Assembly: GCF_964340395.1 (NCBI RefSeq)
Contig: NC_135558.1
Span: 13,332,501-13,396,500 of the forward strand
Length of the DNA: 64,000 nt
Direction of reading: 5' to 3'
DNA from: Glandiceps talaboti
Lineage: Eukaryota > Hemichordata > Enteropneusta > Spengelidae
In this document: positions 49,790 through 61,579 of the stretch, one piece after another
Numbering within the stretch: the first letter of the stretch is position 1
Layout: each line of letters begins with the position of its first letter
Notes under the pieces: model-generated
Seen by the model: only the letters and a program-made list of their open reading frames with translations
What the model was told of the DNA's origin: nothing
Database searches by the model: none
Program-made: the position numbers and the translations under genes

Positions 49790-50710
49790 AAAAATATTGT
49801 TGAAATATTAAGTTTGATAGCATCTTGACAGTAAGAGGTGGGGGACGAGCTTGAGACTGGGATGTGTAATCCTCATGTAGTGGGGGGAGGTCCTAGAAGT
49901 CCTGAAGGTTTTTTACTCTGAAAAGTCAATTTTGAGACTATTCAGACCCTTTCAGACAATAATTTCCAAGCTTTACAAGACAGCACCAAAATGTAAAAAG
50001 CAACTACACAGGGTAGAAATACTTTTGAAATATACTTTGATAGCATCTTGACAGTAAGAGAGGAAGAGCTTGAGACTGGGATATGTCCACCTCATGTGGG
50101 GGTCCAGGATGGTCTCCCTCTAGAAGCCCTGGAGGATTTTTACTCTTAAGGCAAATTTGTAGGCTATTCAGGCCCTTTCAAGCAATAACTCAACCATGCT
50201 TTACAAGACAGCACCATCAAGTATCAGAAACTATACTTTATAACTTACATAGGGTTGAAATATGTTCTTAAACAGTTAAACGGCATCATTATATACATGT
50301 AGTAAAGGTCAGCACATCTACTGGTAGTATCATTGGTAGGGTAGATTTGGAGTTTAAGGCAATTTTAGACTACCTTGGCAAGCATTTCACATCTTTTAAA
50401 GACTATCATCTCAAATTAGAATTTGGTGAAAATAGTTAAGAAACGTTTAATACCATTACGGCAGTAAAAAGGTTGTTGGTGCATCTGATTGTTGGTTGAA
50501 TGCATGAGTGACCTCTGGGGGTGAGGGAGTCCTTGGGTGTTTTCCCCCTGGCAGATCTGCATTTTTTTGCTTCTATTAAGGCAATGTTTAGGTTATTCAT
50601 AGCCTTTGAGGTAATATTTCCAAGCTTCGAATAGCTAACGTAAATGTAAGTTTTAAATGAGTTTCCCATGTCACATAAAATGGCCCCGTAACATTGGTAT
50701 AGTGGCATTA
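49790..50710. repeat. Tandem units of about 220 bases
   Basis: Units carry TTTGATAGCATCTTGACAGT, GAGCTTGAGACTGGGAT and GCTTTACAAGACAGCACC at about 49815 and 50035, with more degraded ones near 50270 and 50450. They are related to the interior of 31023-32898. Confidence 0.7.
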
Positions 50711-51694
50711 ATATTGCATGTATAGTAAAGTCAGCGGTATGTTAGAGAACTTTAGGTTGTCATACCTAGTGTGTAATAGAAACTGGAATCTGATGAGATA
50801 TGGTGATTTGTAGTGTCAATAACATGTAGTGTCCAAAATAGAAAGTGTATTAATCCCTTCTGACAATCTATCTATGAAGATTACCATTACGAAACCTTCA
50901 AGTTCACTTTACCCCAAAGTGCAATATAAGTGAAGCACTGATTGTGAAACAGCCAATCATTTACATGACATGTTCTGTAACTAGTATGGTCGCTAGGTAA
51001 TTCATGTATATGTACATTTATAGTTATGCTTGAACGATAACAGGGAGAAGAACAAATATTTACATGTACCACATTTCAGACAAGGCTATATGCCATCGTT
51101 GAAAAAGGATTTTAAATCCATCACAATCCAAAACACATTGTTGGGAATGGAAGTGAATTAACATTCATAAATATATGCAAATATGCCTAGTAACACCCAT
51201 AGTAACAGCCAAATGATTTTGTATGGCTATGATGACAACGGGGATGGATAGGCAAAAGGATAAAAATTCTAAAAATGAACACGCATATGCCTAGCAGCAA
51301 CAGTATATCCTCGTGGAGTTCTATTTACACTTACTGTCAAAAATGTCATAGCTTAGTTCTAACATACAACCGTGAAAAGCCACAATTGAGACTATTTCCC
51401 TTTTATTTTTAGATAATTTGGAATATGAAAAGAAATTGGCAAATATATAAATATTGAAATATCAGTTCGCGACACATGTAGAGATAATATTATATATTGC
51501 AATACATGGCATATCATAACAGTGGAGCAATATTATGTTTTCATTGCCTCAGACAAATTTGAACAGCTGTTTGTCTGATGCACCAGACTCGCACGAGACG
51601 ACGATGGTTACATGATGACAGTGCTTGCAAAGTACATCAACTCACAACGCAGATGAAATTTGCTATGTCGTAACACATGGGTGAAGCGACAGAT

Positions 51695-51731
<37 letters not shown>

Positions 51732-51777
51732 TAGGACTGCCCTTGTCCCCTAGAAATCGTATGATAATCTTACTTAC

Positions 51778-51821
51778 CAAATGAAACGCATTTGTTCATG
51801 TTTGAATAAGAAAAAATAAGA
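51778..51821 (-). other. Duplicate of tentative exon 3, one base longer
   Basis: Corresponds to 43132-43174 but is 44 instead of 43 nt because of a difference in the T-rich run just after the acceptor. If exon 3 is real, this copy would shift the frame into exon 4. If it is not real, the run is simply part of a polypyrimidine tract. Confidence 0.4.
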
Positions 51822-51968
51822 CTAAGTTTACTACCAAGTTCATGTTCATTGGCCAGACCTTGTTTACGAGAGTACTAAAGTTTTATCCAATGCACGCAAC
51901 GTAATTTGATAAGCTTAGAGCTTTCGACTGCATTTTGTGATACTTTAAACATAAAAAACTTAAAATCA

Positions 51969-52073
51969 CGTACGTATGTACATACGTATGTACGTGCATG
52001 CATACATACATACATACACACATACATACATACATACATACATACATACATACATACATACATACATACATAC
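51969..52073. repeat. GTAC/CATG/CATA array, copy 2
   Basis: Counterpart of 43322-43459, shorter and with different interruptions. Confidence 0.95.
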
Positions 52074-52875
52074 GAAAACATCTGAAAAACTGCTGCTTAC
52101 TACACATCTTCCATATGGTAATGTGACGAACTGGTTAGATTTTGGTAAATATACAATAAACATGAATGTCATTTGCATAATTAATGGCGGTCAGTAATTA
52201 GGCCATATCTTTGAATATAATTTGGTACACACATTAACCATAAGAAAGCACATGTGTCCTTTAAAGCTTGGTCATTTAGCTTACAGTTTTAATTGAAATT
52301 ACGGCTATATCTTATGAGTGAACCTTCAAATTACATTTCAGGTGATACATCCATCAACCATTGCAAATCATACGTGTTTGATGTAGGTTTTTTATGTAGT
52401 TTTTAGTTGTGATGTGTAATTTGCATTAAAAAAAAAAACATTTTGATAATGAGACAATATCTTTAGAATGCAAGCTTTAAATTTCAGATAATTCAGTACA
52501 TGTATTGATGGTAAAGAAGTGCGTGTGTCAACGCGCTATTTGCGCTGTCAAAACAAAAATATCGCGTCCAGAAAACTCAATTGGGACACAAAATCGCACC
52601 GTCGATACTAATAGCGCGTCACTGTGATAGATACGTGACATCATATCTGAGCTTTTGTTTACTACTAATGAACAGGGCCTAACAGGCCCTCAGGCGGCAA
52701 GGTTTATCTGCATCATGCCCCTTTCAAACAGTGTCTATGATTGGTTGCCGACATGAAGGCAGGCGCTCATCGACAAATCAACGGAGCTGATACAGTAAAT
52801 GTTCATTACTGATTAGTCACACGTACATGTGTACGTAATGGCACTTTCAAAGATGTCGGGTGCCAGTACGAGCGC

Positions 52876-53058
52876 AATCTGATTAAAATCGGATGTTAGA
52901 TAGGCTGGTTTTCCTGTATTTACCTTTATTCCATCGTTATTGCGTCCCCGGACGAATGCCTTTCTAAGAAAAAAAAATCACGTAAAAGACGCAATAACGA
53001 TGGAATAAAGGTAAATACAGAAAAACCCGCCTATCTAACATCAGATTTTAATCAGATT
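52876..53058. mobile_element. MITE family A, 183 bp copy
   Basis: Ends AATCTGATTAAAATCGGATG and, inverted, AATCTGATTAAAATCTGATG. The arms match for about 75 bases around a short loop. The flanks AGTACGAGCG and GGTACGAGTG resemble an imperfect target duplication. It sits inside the extra segment of duplication copy 2. Confidence 0.8.
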
Positions 53059-53094
53059 GGTACGAGTGGGACCAAGAAATGCAAATGCTCTATC

Positions 53095-53349
53095 TTGGAC
53101 TATTGTACAAAAGTTACTCCTTTGCTGGGAACTAATCTGGATTCGACTACATCCGCTAGTGAGGACGAAGAATCGGTATGTCCTGGTGCAGGTTGCAAGA
53201 CAAACCGTAAATTTCAAAATAATTGGCTGGCTATATATGGGTCGTTTTTGCGTCACGATAAGGACAAGGGAGAAATGTTCTGCTCCCTTTGCAGAAATCT
53301 ACAGTTAAGGACAATGATGTACAATGCAAGACAAGTACAGGAGTTATAG
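53095..53349 (+). pseudogene. Fragment resembling the TTF/BED-like zinc finger of hAT-type proteins
   Basis: An open frame of 84 codons contains RKFQNNWLAIYGSFLRHDKD, then KGEMFCSLCRN. This is the pattern of the N-terminal zinc-finger segment found in hAT-transposase-related proteins (aromatic W..., then G-x-M-F-C-x-x-C). No transposase core follows, so I read it as a remnant or captured exon. Confidence 0.45.
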
Positions 53350-53485
53350 ACCATTGAGGTGGTATTTTCCTGTGAAATAAATGTTTCATGAAGTTAATAT
53401 GTCGATGTGTATGTAGTGTTTATTTGTACAGTAGCAAATTCTAGTATGAAAATTGATATGAAATCCATAGGCTTATGATTACAAT

Positions 53486-53492
<7 letters not shown>

Positions 53493-53542
<50 letters not shown>

Positions 53543-53551
53543 GTGTGTGTG
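53493..53551. repeat. TG dinucleotide array
   Basis: About 29 TG units with one CG variant, inside the composite insertion. Confidence 0.95.
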
Positions 53552-54322
53552 TTACAGTGTATACCAGTATAATATACACATGACGCACATACAGTTGCCA
53601 TATTTTTACTTCCGTCCCACACAGTTTTCAAATTGTCTCACTCATTTTCTCCAAATGGGACATTGGCTCATGCAGCTCTGGAGCCAGAGTGATCCCTGAG
53701 TGAAATGGTTAATTTGCATAATTGATGATGTTTTGATGATTAGGCAGTATGATAACTATGCTAGCTTCAAATTTCATACAGATTCATATAACGGATTTTC
53801 CAAATAAGTGGTACATCATGTAAATAGCTATAGTTCAGAATTTTGCATTCCAACGATGTGTGTAGGCCCCAAAATCGATGGTTTTGCCTTTACGAGTGGC
53901 ATTCAGTCTAAATCTGGCAACGTATAAACTAATTAGTGAAAATCACTAATTATGCAAATGTACTTTCAATAATCTTGATATGTTTACCAAAATCTAATTA
54001 GTTCGTGCAGATAAAGAAGATGTGTAGCAATATTCATTAGAATATCATTGTAGTAATTTTTGAGATATCATGTTACAGAGAGAGACAGACAGACAGACTG
54101 ACAGACTGAATCATAACATAACCACCCCTTACTGAAGGTAAAATGGACTCATTTCACCAAAATTGCTTAAATAAACGATAATCTATCAATTGAGTTAACT
54201 GGAACGACACATGTTCGTTGGTAAATGTGCATTTAGAAAAGTTAAACATAAATTCATCACATTAACATTGAGAACATCAAACTATTTGAGATTTAGACAT
54301 ATAATCAAACCTATTCACTTAC

Positions 54323-55680
54323 AGTGCTTTGTCCTTCACCAGTTACCAATGGGAGTATCCAGAAGACTAGGTGAAGAATAGTAGCTCTAAAGGATGAAAT
54401 GAATACAATTTCAATTTATCTTCAAATAGTTCTGAATTTGGATACTAAAAAGCTGGAGCCCAAAGGATTGTTCACATTGTTCATTGGTTATAATAATAAT
54501 AATAATAACAATAATGGTTTATTAATCCCAGCCATTGTGGCCAAAAGGCCAAATTACACTGAGTTACAAAAAAAAACCATATACAATTGAATCCAATTTA
54601 AAAAGGAATCTCTACAAGGTAAAACCACAACAGCATAAAATTTACACAGAACCTAAAACACAAATTACAGAATTACACAAAACCAATTTAAAAAGGTATC
54701 TCTCACAAGGTAAAACCACAACAGCATAAAATTGACACAGAACTCCAAAACACAATTGCACAATAGTTAAAGGCCCAATTAGAAAAAGGATTAGCATCTA
54801 GGTGTGGAAAACAGTTGCCTGGTAGGGCTATCCTCACTGTGTGTCGTCAGCATTGTCGAGCAGCACTGTTGTGCAATCTCTCGATTGCCAGGAAACACCA
54901 ACGTGGAACTCTTTTTCACCTCTACTGTTCCCCCAGTGGTACACTTCTGCGTCATGGGTGTTAGCAGACATACACTATGTATTGAATTAACAATGTATAT
55001 TTATTTATTTGACGTAAATAAGCATTTAGGAATAGTGTATTTACCAATATGACTTACATTCATTGTAAAGTAGATAGAAAACAGATGTAATATGTAGCGA
55101 ACTTGTCAATTTAGTAAGTACACGTAATTGCCACCATCACGTCTATGTATTCTTGGTATGATTTATGATATCCTTTTTTCACAAATATTTACTACTACTA
55201 ACAACAACAACAACGACATGAAATATCTTGATGGACTAAAAGATGGGAAAAATACTTAAAGGAAAGCAGAACTCGAGAAAAAGAAAAGGTGAGCCGAAAT
55301 GCGTGAACAAGATTGATCAAATTTCATTTGCACCTAATAGTAGAATTTACAGGATTCTAAATGATACTTCTGAACAGTTTTAATCACTATAGCTTTCGAG
55401 AGTTCCGCTCGACGACGGTTCAAGTGAAACCATGATAGGAAGGAAAAATGAAAAGAATGATTTTCTATGAGTAAATTTCCTCAAAACAGTACTTCCATGA
55501 ACAAACTATTTCCGAAAACAAAACAAATCACAATTTAACAAACTGCAACGAAATAGACTTGTGAACATTCTAGTCTTCCTTATCATATATACAAAACCAG
55601 TACTGTGTAATGACAGTAAACGTGATATATACAAGGCTACAAAAGCAAGAGCTAACGTAGAGTCCTTACCCCATGCTCAT
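54323..55680 (-). other. Duplicated exons 1-2 (signal peptide) of the VWD gene
   Basis: The copied exon 1 is 55680-55670 (ATG AGC ATG GG, then GTAAGG) and the copied exon 2 is 54386-54323. Joined, they again encode [20 protein letters not shown] and a following EGQST, where copy 1 has EGLST. Both splice sites and the frame are intact. The only differences from copy 1 in these 75 coding bases are one silent change and one Leu to Gln change. No copied exons 4-11 lie nearby. It could be an alternative first-exon pair feeding the downstream gene, or a stranded 5' fragment; transcript data would decide. Confidence 0.75.
54489..54766 (-). mobile_element. Retroposon tail insertion with TAA repeats
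   Basis: Present only in duplication copy 2; the empty site in copy 1 is near 44727. Starts with TAATAATAATAATAACAATAATGG-type repeats (a reversed A-rich tail), then about 250 bases with an internal duplication of TAAAACCACAACAGCATAAA. Short GGTTA/GTTAA flanks suggest target duplication. Minus-strand orientation. Confidence 0.6.
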
Positions 55681-55683
55681 TTT

Positions 55684-55733
55684 TACCTCCCGTAAGGGTA
55701 CGGGAGGTATTAAAAGGGGAAGGTGTGTCTGTG

Positions 55734-55764
<31 letters not shown>

Positions 55765-56933
55765 GTGTTTGTGTCATCATTTTCTAGAAATCAGCTGGCT
55801 CAATTGTAATGAAATTTGGGATATATAATCTTTAGGGTAATAGCTAGATCTGTTAATGAGCCAGATCTGTTAATGTTTAATTAGAGAAATTTGCATATTA
55901 ATGAAATCAACTAATTATGCAATATCTTAAGACTGCATACTTCAATTTCAATATAATTTAGTATATTCGTTCAACATAACAACATACATTTGTCCTATAA
56001 AATTCGTTGATGTATCTTACGGCGTTAATGAATAATTTGCATAATTAATTATTTTTTGTAATTAGGCTATATCTTAAGAATACATACTTCAAATTCAAAA
56101 TAATTTAGTACATACGTTAACCATAAGAAAACACATACGTCCTATCAAGTTTGTTGATGCATCGTACGGTGTTAATGAATAATTTGCATAATTAATGATT
56201 TTCGGTAATTAGGCTATATCTTAAGAATACATACTTCAATTCCAATATAATTCAGTACACACGTTAACCATAACAATCACATATGTCCTGTAAAGCTTGT
56301 TGGTGTACCTTTCAGTGTTAATGAATAATTTGCATAATTAATGATTTTCGGTAATTAGGCTATATCTTAAGAATACATACTTTAATTCCAATATAATTTA
56401 GTACATACATTAATCATAACAAATTGTGTATGTCATATAAAGTTAGTTGATGTACCTTACAGTGTTAATGAATAATTTGCATAATTAATAATTTTCGGTA
56501 ATTAGGCTATATCTTAAGACTGCAAACTTCAATTTCAATACAATTTAGTACATATGTTAACCATAACAAAGCGGATATGTCCTATAAAATCTTTTATATA
56601 ACTTAGTTTTAATGAAAAATTTGCATATTTAATGATTTTAGGTAACTAGGTCGTATCTTAAAACTGCAAGCTTCAAATTTCGTATAATGTGATACGTACA
56701 TTATAATAATACGCACCTGTCCTATGAAGTTTGTTACTACAACTTTTTCCTTTAATGAGTATTTTGAATAATGAATGATATTTAGTAATTAAGCAGTATC
56801 ATAGACTTATACATACATTAGCCTAAGAAAGCACGCTTGTCCAAAAAACAAAGCCTGTTACCATAGTTTTTTAGTTTAATTTATTTACATAATTAGTGAT
56901 TCCCTTACGGGAGGCATTCAGTTAAAATCTGGT
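55684..56933. mobile_element. Pearl/Helentron-like non-autonomous element, 1250 bp
   Basis: Absent at the matching site of copy 1 (45640-45643), so both ends are known. The left end is TACCTCCCGTAAGGG, with a local palindrome to CGGGAGGT. The right end carries CCCTTACGGGAGG (inverted to the left end) and finishes AAAATCTGG before T. Inside are a GTCT microsatellite (about 55733-55764) and about six direct core units of roughly 146 bases (TTTGCATAATTAATGATTTT in most). Insertion is between T and T without an obvious longer duplication. This layout matches pearl elements of bivalves and Helentron-derived HINEs. Confidence 0.75.
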
Positions 56934-57900
56934 CTTAACAGGAACAAAAGCCTTCCGTAAATGTTTGAAAGCGAAATCTATGAAATGACTACAACACCGT
57001 ATATATATTACAAAAATTAATGAGATGCAATAATTTACATATCCTGTATTCGACCTCCATGTGCAAGTCAGGCTTCACTTTAACAAAGAAAGGAATACAG
57101 AAATACTGCAAATTAAAACAATCACAATGTAATGGCGACGAGAAATATACCAAACACTAGTCTGGGTTACCCAGCATCACTGGAAATGACCCACTTCCTG
57201 ACCGAGCTGGATACTGGTGGTGGGGCATCTGGGTAACAGACACAAACAACACTCTTGATTTCACAGCCTAGCTAATAGACCTGTTGCCTGTTTCAAGATA
57301 CCTTGCGCGTCTCTCAATATAATTATGCCATGTATATTGTGTACGCACCGAGGCGCTTGTACGCACTACTCAGGAGTATGCATATGATTGTCACCAGACT
57401 GTAGCCTGGGTTCACCTGTAAAATCACTCTTTGTTATTGATAACGTTTAGTCTTTGTTCTATAAAATCGCTCATAATGAAAGACATCAACATGTCTTACC
57501 ACCATTTCCTGATGAAATGTTATTTCAAATGTAATTTCAATAAACACAAAACAAGACTAAATGTAATAACATAAGCGACGTCCTGTCGCGCAATGTATCT
57601 TGGAACTGGAAAATCAACCATATGAATTGTTTCTGGCCAGGATATTTTGCACCAAGTGGTGCGACGATGTGATTTATTTCATTCTCAACAAACCTGTCAC
57701 TCAATCTACTCTTTACGACAGTCACTGTTCTTTTTATGTTATAGTTATGAATAGTAACATGAAATTTAAGAAAACAAAAAATTCAGCATACATATGATTG
57801 TGCTTTGTTGAATATATACTGCAACACATGGCCAGCCGAATTTGGAACCTTACTATTCAAGTGTACCGTTATGTGGGACGATATGTGAAAAAAGGAAAAT

Positions 57901-58030
57901 ACGTACATACACATACATACATACATACATACATACATACGTACGTACGTACGTACGTACGTACGTGCATGCATGCATGCATGCATGCATGCATGCATAC
58001 ATACATACATACATACATACATACATACAT

Positions 58031-58065
<35 letters not shown>

Positions 58066-58171
58066 TGCATGCATGCATGCATGCATACATACATACATAC
58101 ATACATACATACATTCATACATACATACATACATACATACATACATACATACATACATACATACATACATG
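57901..58171. repeat. Long CATA-GTAC-CATG-CATA-CA-CATG-CATA array
   Basis: A 270-base ordered patchwork of self-complementary tetranucleotides; the largest such array in the window. Confidence 0.95.
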
Positions 58172-58485
58172 AATCTAATTTCTTTTACATTAACTTTGCC
58201 TTATTGAAATATAACTATTCATACTGACAAAAAAATATTTGTTTTTGCTTAAAAAGTTATTGAAATTACGCAATCATACAATTGTTTGCCGTTCCTGGCT
58301 GGATTAAATGCAATGCTTCATAAAACCAGTCAACAATTCATCAAACAAGTCATAGAACGGATCTAGTGTATTACGAATTTTTAAAACCCGTAACCTTGTA
58401 TTCAATCCCTAATTTGAGAAAGTTGTAAAGTGAATCAACTCATGTCTTTTATGCCAACATGGCAATGGATTGCCAAAGGAATTGT

Positions 58486-58486
58486 C

Positions 58487-58522
<36 letters not shown>
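58486..58522 (+). repeat. CAA trinucleotide array
   Basis: About twelve units; source of a Gln run in a small ORF. Confidence 0.9.
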
Positions 58523-58523
<1 letters not shown>

Positions 58524-59889
58524 TGCAGGTAATGGTTGCCTTAAAGGTGCAATAAATAACAAGGCTCTAAACAAGATAAATCTACAATACTATGATACAA
58601 CAGAAACAGTGATATTAATAGCGACATTACTGGAAATAGAAAACATTACTGGTCGGGAGGAAGCACTCCGGGGTTTGTTTGACGGAACTTTGAGGGACAG
58701 AATTTCGAAACTGCGAATCTATTGAAAAGACACTATTATTTATTATCAAATTTTATAATAATCAATTACTTTTAAAAAAAACCTTGAATGCACCAAATTG
58801 CATGATTCATTTAATGTCTTTGTATATATTTAACTTTCTGTGCTGTATAATTTCTTGGCAATAATTATGACAAACCAGTGATGTAATTACGGTCTAATAA
58901 AGTTTCACATTACATAGTACAAAAAGGAATTATGTGGACATTGATTTTAACAGCCTTGTCGAAATTATACCGCGAAGGAAATTTTACAGTGACACTTGAA
59001 AATAAAACTAATCACACCTCGATCAATGTGATGTAAACACACGAAAGTGTGGAGGGATCGGATCGCAGAAAATGTCTCGATACAGCTGCAGGTGTCTGTA
59101 AAGTTTAAAAAATCAACTCGGTAACGTTGAACAAATTTAAAATGTGTGTAAACTGTTACTTATTCACTTTGAATACTATATTCTGTACAACATTTCCAAC
59201 AAAGCCTACAAATTCAGAGTACACTTTCCTTACCTCATCATGCTGTTTTCCAGTATCGAAGTGTCTTCAATGTACCGTTTGATGAGAATGGTACTAGACT
59301 GTTCTGCTAATGATTTAAAACGAAACGTAATTTCACTTCATTTGCATAAGCGCATCACACATGTCCGTGTGCAAATCTTGTCTTCGAATTCCTATTGGTT
59401 ACTTGATATGTCACTCATATCAAAAGATGACGTAGTGGGTTTTAGCCTTCTCCCAAAAGTCAAGCCATAAATTCTCCATGTACTTTGCCATGTGTAAAAT
59501 ACATTGCACAGTGTAAATAAAATGGCGACATATAATTAGCAAATTGATCTACATCACTGCATCCCATCTCCAAGTGAAAAAAATGCATAAGAATGATTCT
59601 GTTTTTATAGATAATATTGTCCGATGGAGAATCAATTTTGTTTTAATACACAAAACGTATGATGCATACATTTAAGATGATTGAAACAGTTTTAATGAGT
59701 TATCAGTATGCAATATACAGGCCTATCACAGTATATGTTTAAAAACATATTTAATACCATCTAAATGCAATAATTGATGTGCCCTGTCATATAACCAATC
59801 ACTACCAGCTTGATAGGTATATTGCTGACACTTTGTATTGTAATATTTGATTTACTTGTTTTTACAATGATTAGCGTATGATTTATATA

Positions 59890-61200
59890 AACTACTTATA
59901 TCTACAGGCAGTATGTTGCAACAGCTTGCTGGTATTAGAGGTTTACCCCTACTCTGGTTTCAAGATTATCTACACAATCGTCAACAGTATGTGTGTTCTG
60001 ACGATGTCAACTCGATGCATTTACTAATAACGTGGAGTTTCTCAGGGCTCAGTTCTTGGCCCTACATTGTTTTGTTGTACATTAATGATATGCCATTTTC
60101 GTTATCATTTAGTGACTTCAGATTATTTGCAGACGACTCCAATCTTTTTCACACATTTCCTCTAAATCAAAACACCATTGACTTCTCGATATGCCACAAT
60201 TTTAATAAAGTGACGGTTTGGTGTAAAGCAAATAAACTAACTATCAATGAGAAAAAAACGAAATTTATTTTAATTAGAGGCAGACGCATGTATGTATAAA
60301 TGTATGTATAAATGGAAACGCCATCGAACAAGTTCATACAGCATCTTGTGTTGGCATCGTCATTGATTGTCAGGTCAATGATTCGAAAGTTGTGTTATAT
60401 GCAGATGACACCGCCCTCTTCTATGCATCAAAATATGTTCACGAAATTGAAAACAAGTTACAAGAAGACATGAGGTCAAATCATGATTGGTTAAACGCTA
60501 ATAAATTGACACTGAATAATTTGAATATCAAGATCAACAATGAAATCTTACAACAGGTCAGCACATTTAAATACCTTGGTATATGGTTTGACCCACTTCT
60601 CACCTGGGAATCACACATTGCCCATATAAGTGCCAAAATCTCACAGCGGTTAGGTATTATCCGTAGAATTAGGTCTGCTTTAACTCAAAAAACTGCCAAA
60701 ATCCTGGTCAATTCCATGATATTGCCAACATTTGGTTACGGGGATATCATCTGGTCTAACTGTACAAATAAGCTAATTTCTAAACTACAAACTCTACAAA
60801 ACAGGGCAGGGAAGGTAGTCCTAAATTGCCACCCACAGACCCCTCCAGTTAAAGTCAGACAAATTTTAGAATGGCACTCCTTGATAGAAAGACATAAATT
60901 TCACATTTGTTCCATGATGTACAAATGTTAAGTTACCATAGTACTGTTCCCCCTATTTGTTACAATGCTTCACACCTGTTTCTAAAATTCATGATTATAA
61001 TACACGTTTTAGTAAAGCTAGCAGTGTATATATCAAACCAGCTCACAGTAACTATGCTCTCCGCAAATTCACTCACAAGGGAGGAAATCTATGGAATTCG
61101 TTACCTGAACATGTAAAGCAGGCTAAAACTTTTAAACACTTACAGAGACATTTCTTCTGCCTAGCAGTTATTTTATTTATCTGGAGCTATATTGTCACAA
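59890..61200 (+). mobile_element. Degraded non-LTR retrotransposon: two reverse-transcriptase fragments
   Basis: Fragment 1 (about 59913-60290) holds LLWFQDYLHNRQQYV, LLYINDMP and LFADDSNLF. Fragment 2 (60392-61160) begins at LYADDTALFY, runs through FKYLGIWFDPLLTWESHI and ends, after a frame change near 60930, with GNLWNSLPEHV. Both carry an ADD catalytic box, so they come from two copies. Frames are broken; dead element. Confidence 0.8.
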
Positions 61201-61261
61201 TGTGTGTATTTTATGTCCTAATGTGTTTTAGTATTTGTAAGTGGACTTTTGTGTGATTTTC

Positions 61262-61466
61262 ACACACACTGCTTTAGATTTACTTCCTGCCATATCGTGA
61301 TAGCTTTAGCTTTCCGTAATAACATACACACAAAGACCACTCCTACATTTTCAATCTATGCCATTATGGCAGTAATGCGCATCAGCAAGTCTGGTCTTTG
61401 TGTGTATGTTATTACGGAAAGCTAAAGCTATCACGATATGGCAGGAAGTAAATCTAAAGCAGTATG

Positions 61467-61470
<4 letters not shown>
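61262..61470. repeat. Foldback element with about 78-bp arms
   Basis: Arms 61262-61339 and 61392-61470 are almost perfectly complementary (for example TTACTTCCTGCCATATCGTG against its inverse), with a 52-base loop. The right arm borders the TA array at 61477. Confidence 0.85.

Positions 61471-61476
<6 letters not shown>

Positions 61477-61549
<73 letters not shown>
61477..61549. repeat. TA dinucleotide array
   Basis: About 36 uninterrupted TA units between the foldback 61262-61470 and the TTAA MITE. Confidence 0.95.
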
Positions 61550-61552
<3 letters not shown>

Positions 61553-61579
61553 GTGTTTTTGTATTCCTTTCTTTGTTAA

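Larger units (their letters stand above)
52531..53700. mobile_element. Composite insertion in duplication copy 2
   Basis: Replaces about 25 bases of the copy 1 sequence. It carries a 5' part rich in CG dinucleotides (GCGCTATTTGCGCTGTCAAA), the family-A MITE (52876-53058), a zinc-finger-like coding remnant (53095-53349) and a TG array (53493-53551). Clear terminal repeats for the whole were not found. Confidence 0.6.
51969..53935. mobile_element. Old pearl-like copy in duplication copy 2, interrupted
   Basis: The counterpart of 43322-44160. Its core repeats break off at about 52530 and resume at about 53701, around the composite extra segment. The tail ends near 53935. Confidence 0.6.
51139..57078. 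repeat. Segmental duplication, copy 2, with three later insertions
   Basis: Direct-orientation copy of 42460-45789, starting 8.7 kb away. Extra segments in this copy: 52531-53700 (MITE plus zinc-finger remnant and TG array), about 54489-54766 (retroposon tail with TAA repeats) and 55684-56933 (pearl-like element). Outside these the similarity is high, so the duplication is fairly young. Confidence 0.93.
57080..59889. other. Spacer with arrays only
   Basis: Contains the long array at 57901-58171 and the CAA run. I see no supported gene. Confidence 0.5.

Noticed and set aside
57100-57250. Short inverted TGGGTTACCCAG / CTGGGTAACAG blocks
   Set aside because: Too short and without flanking duplication or a second copy in the window.
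58459-58725. 88-codon frame with a Gln run
   Set aside because: The Gln run comes from a CAA array and the remainder resembles no family; not enough to call a gene.
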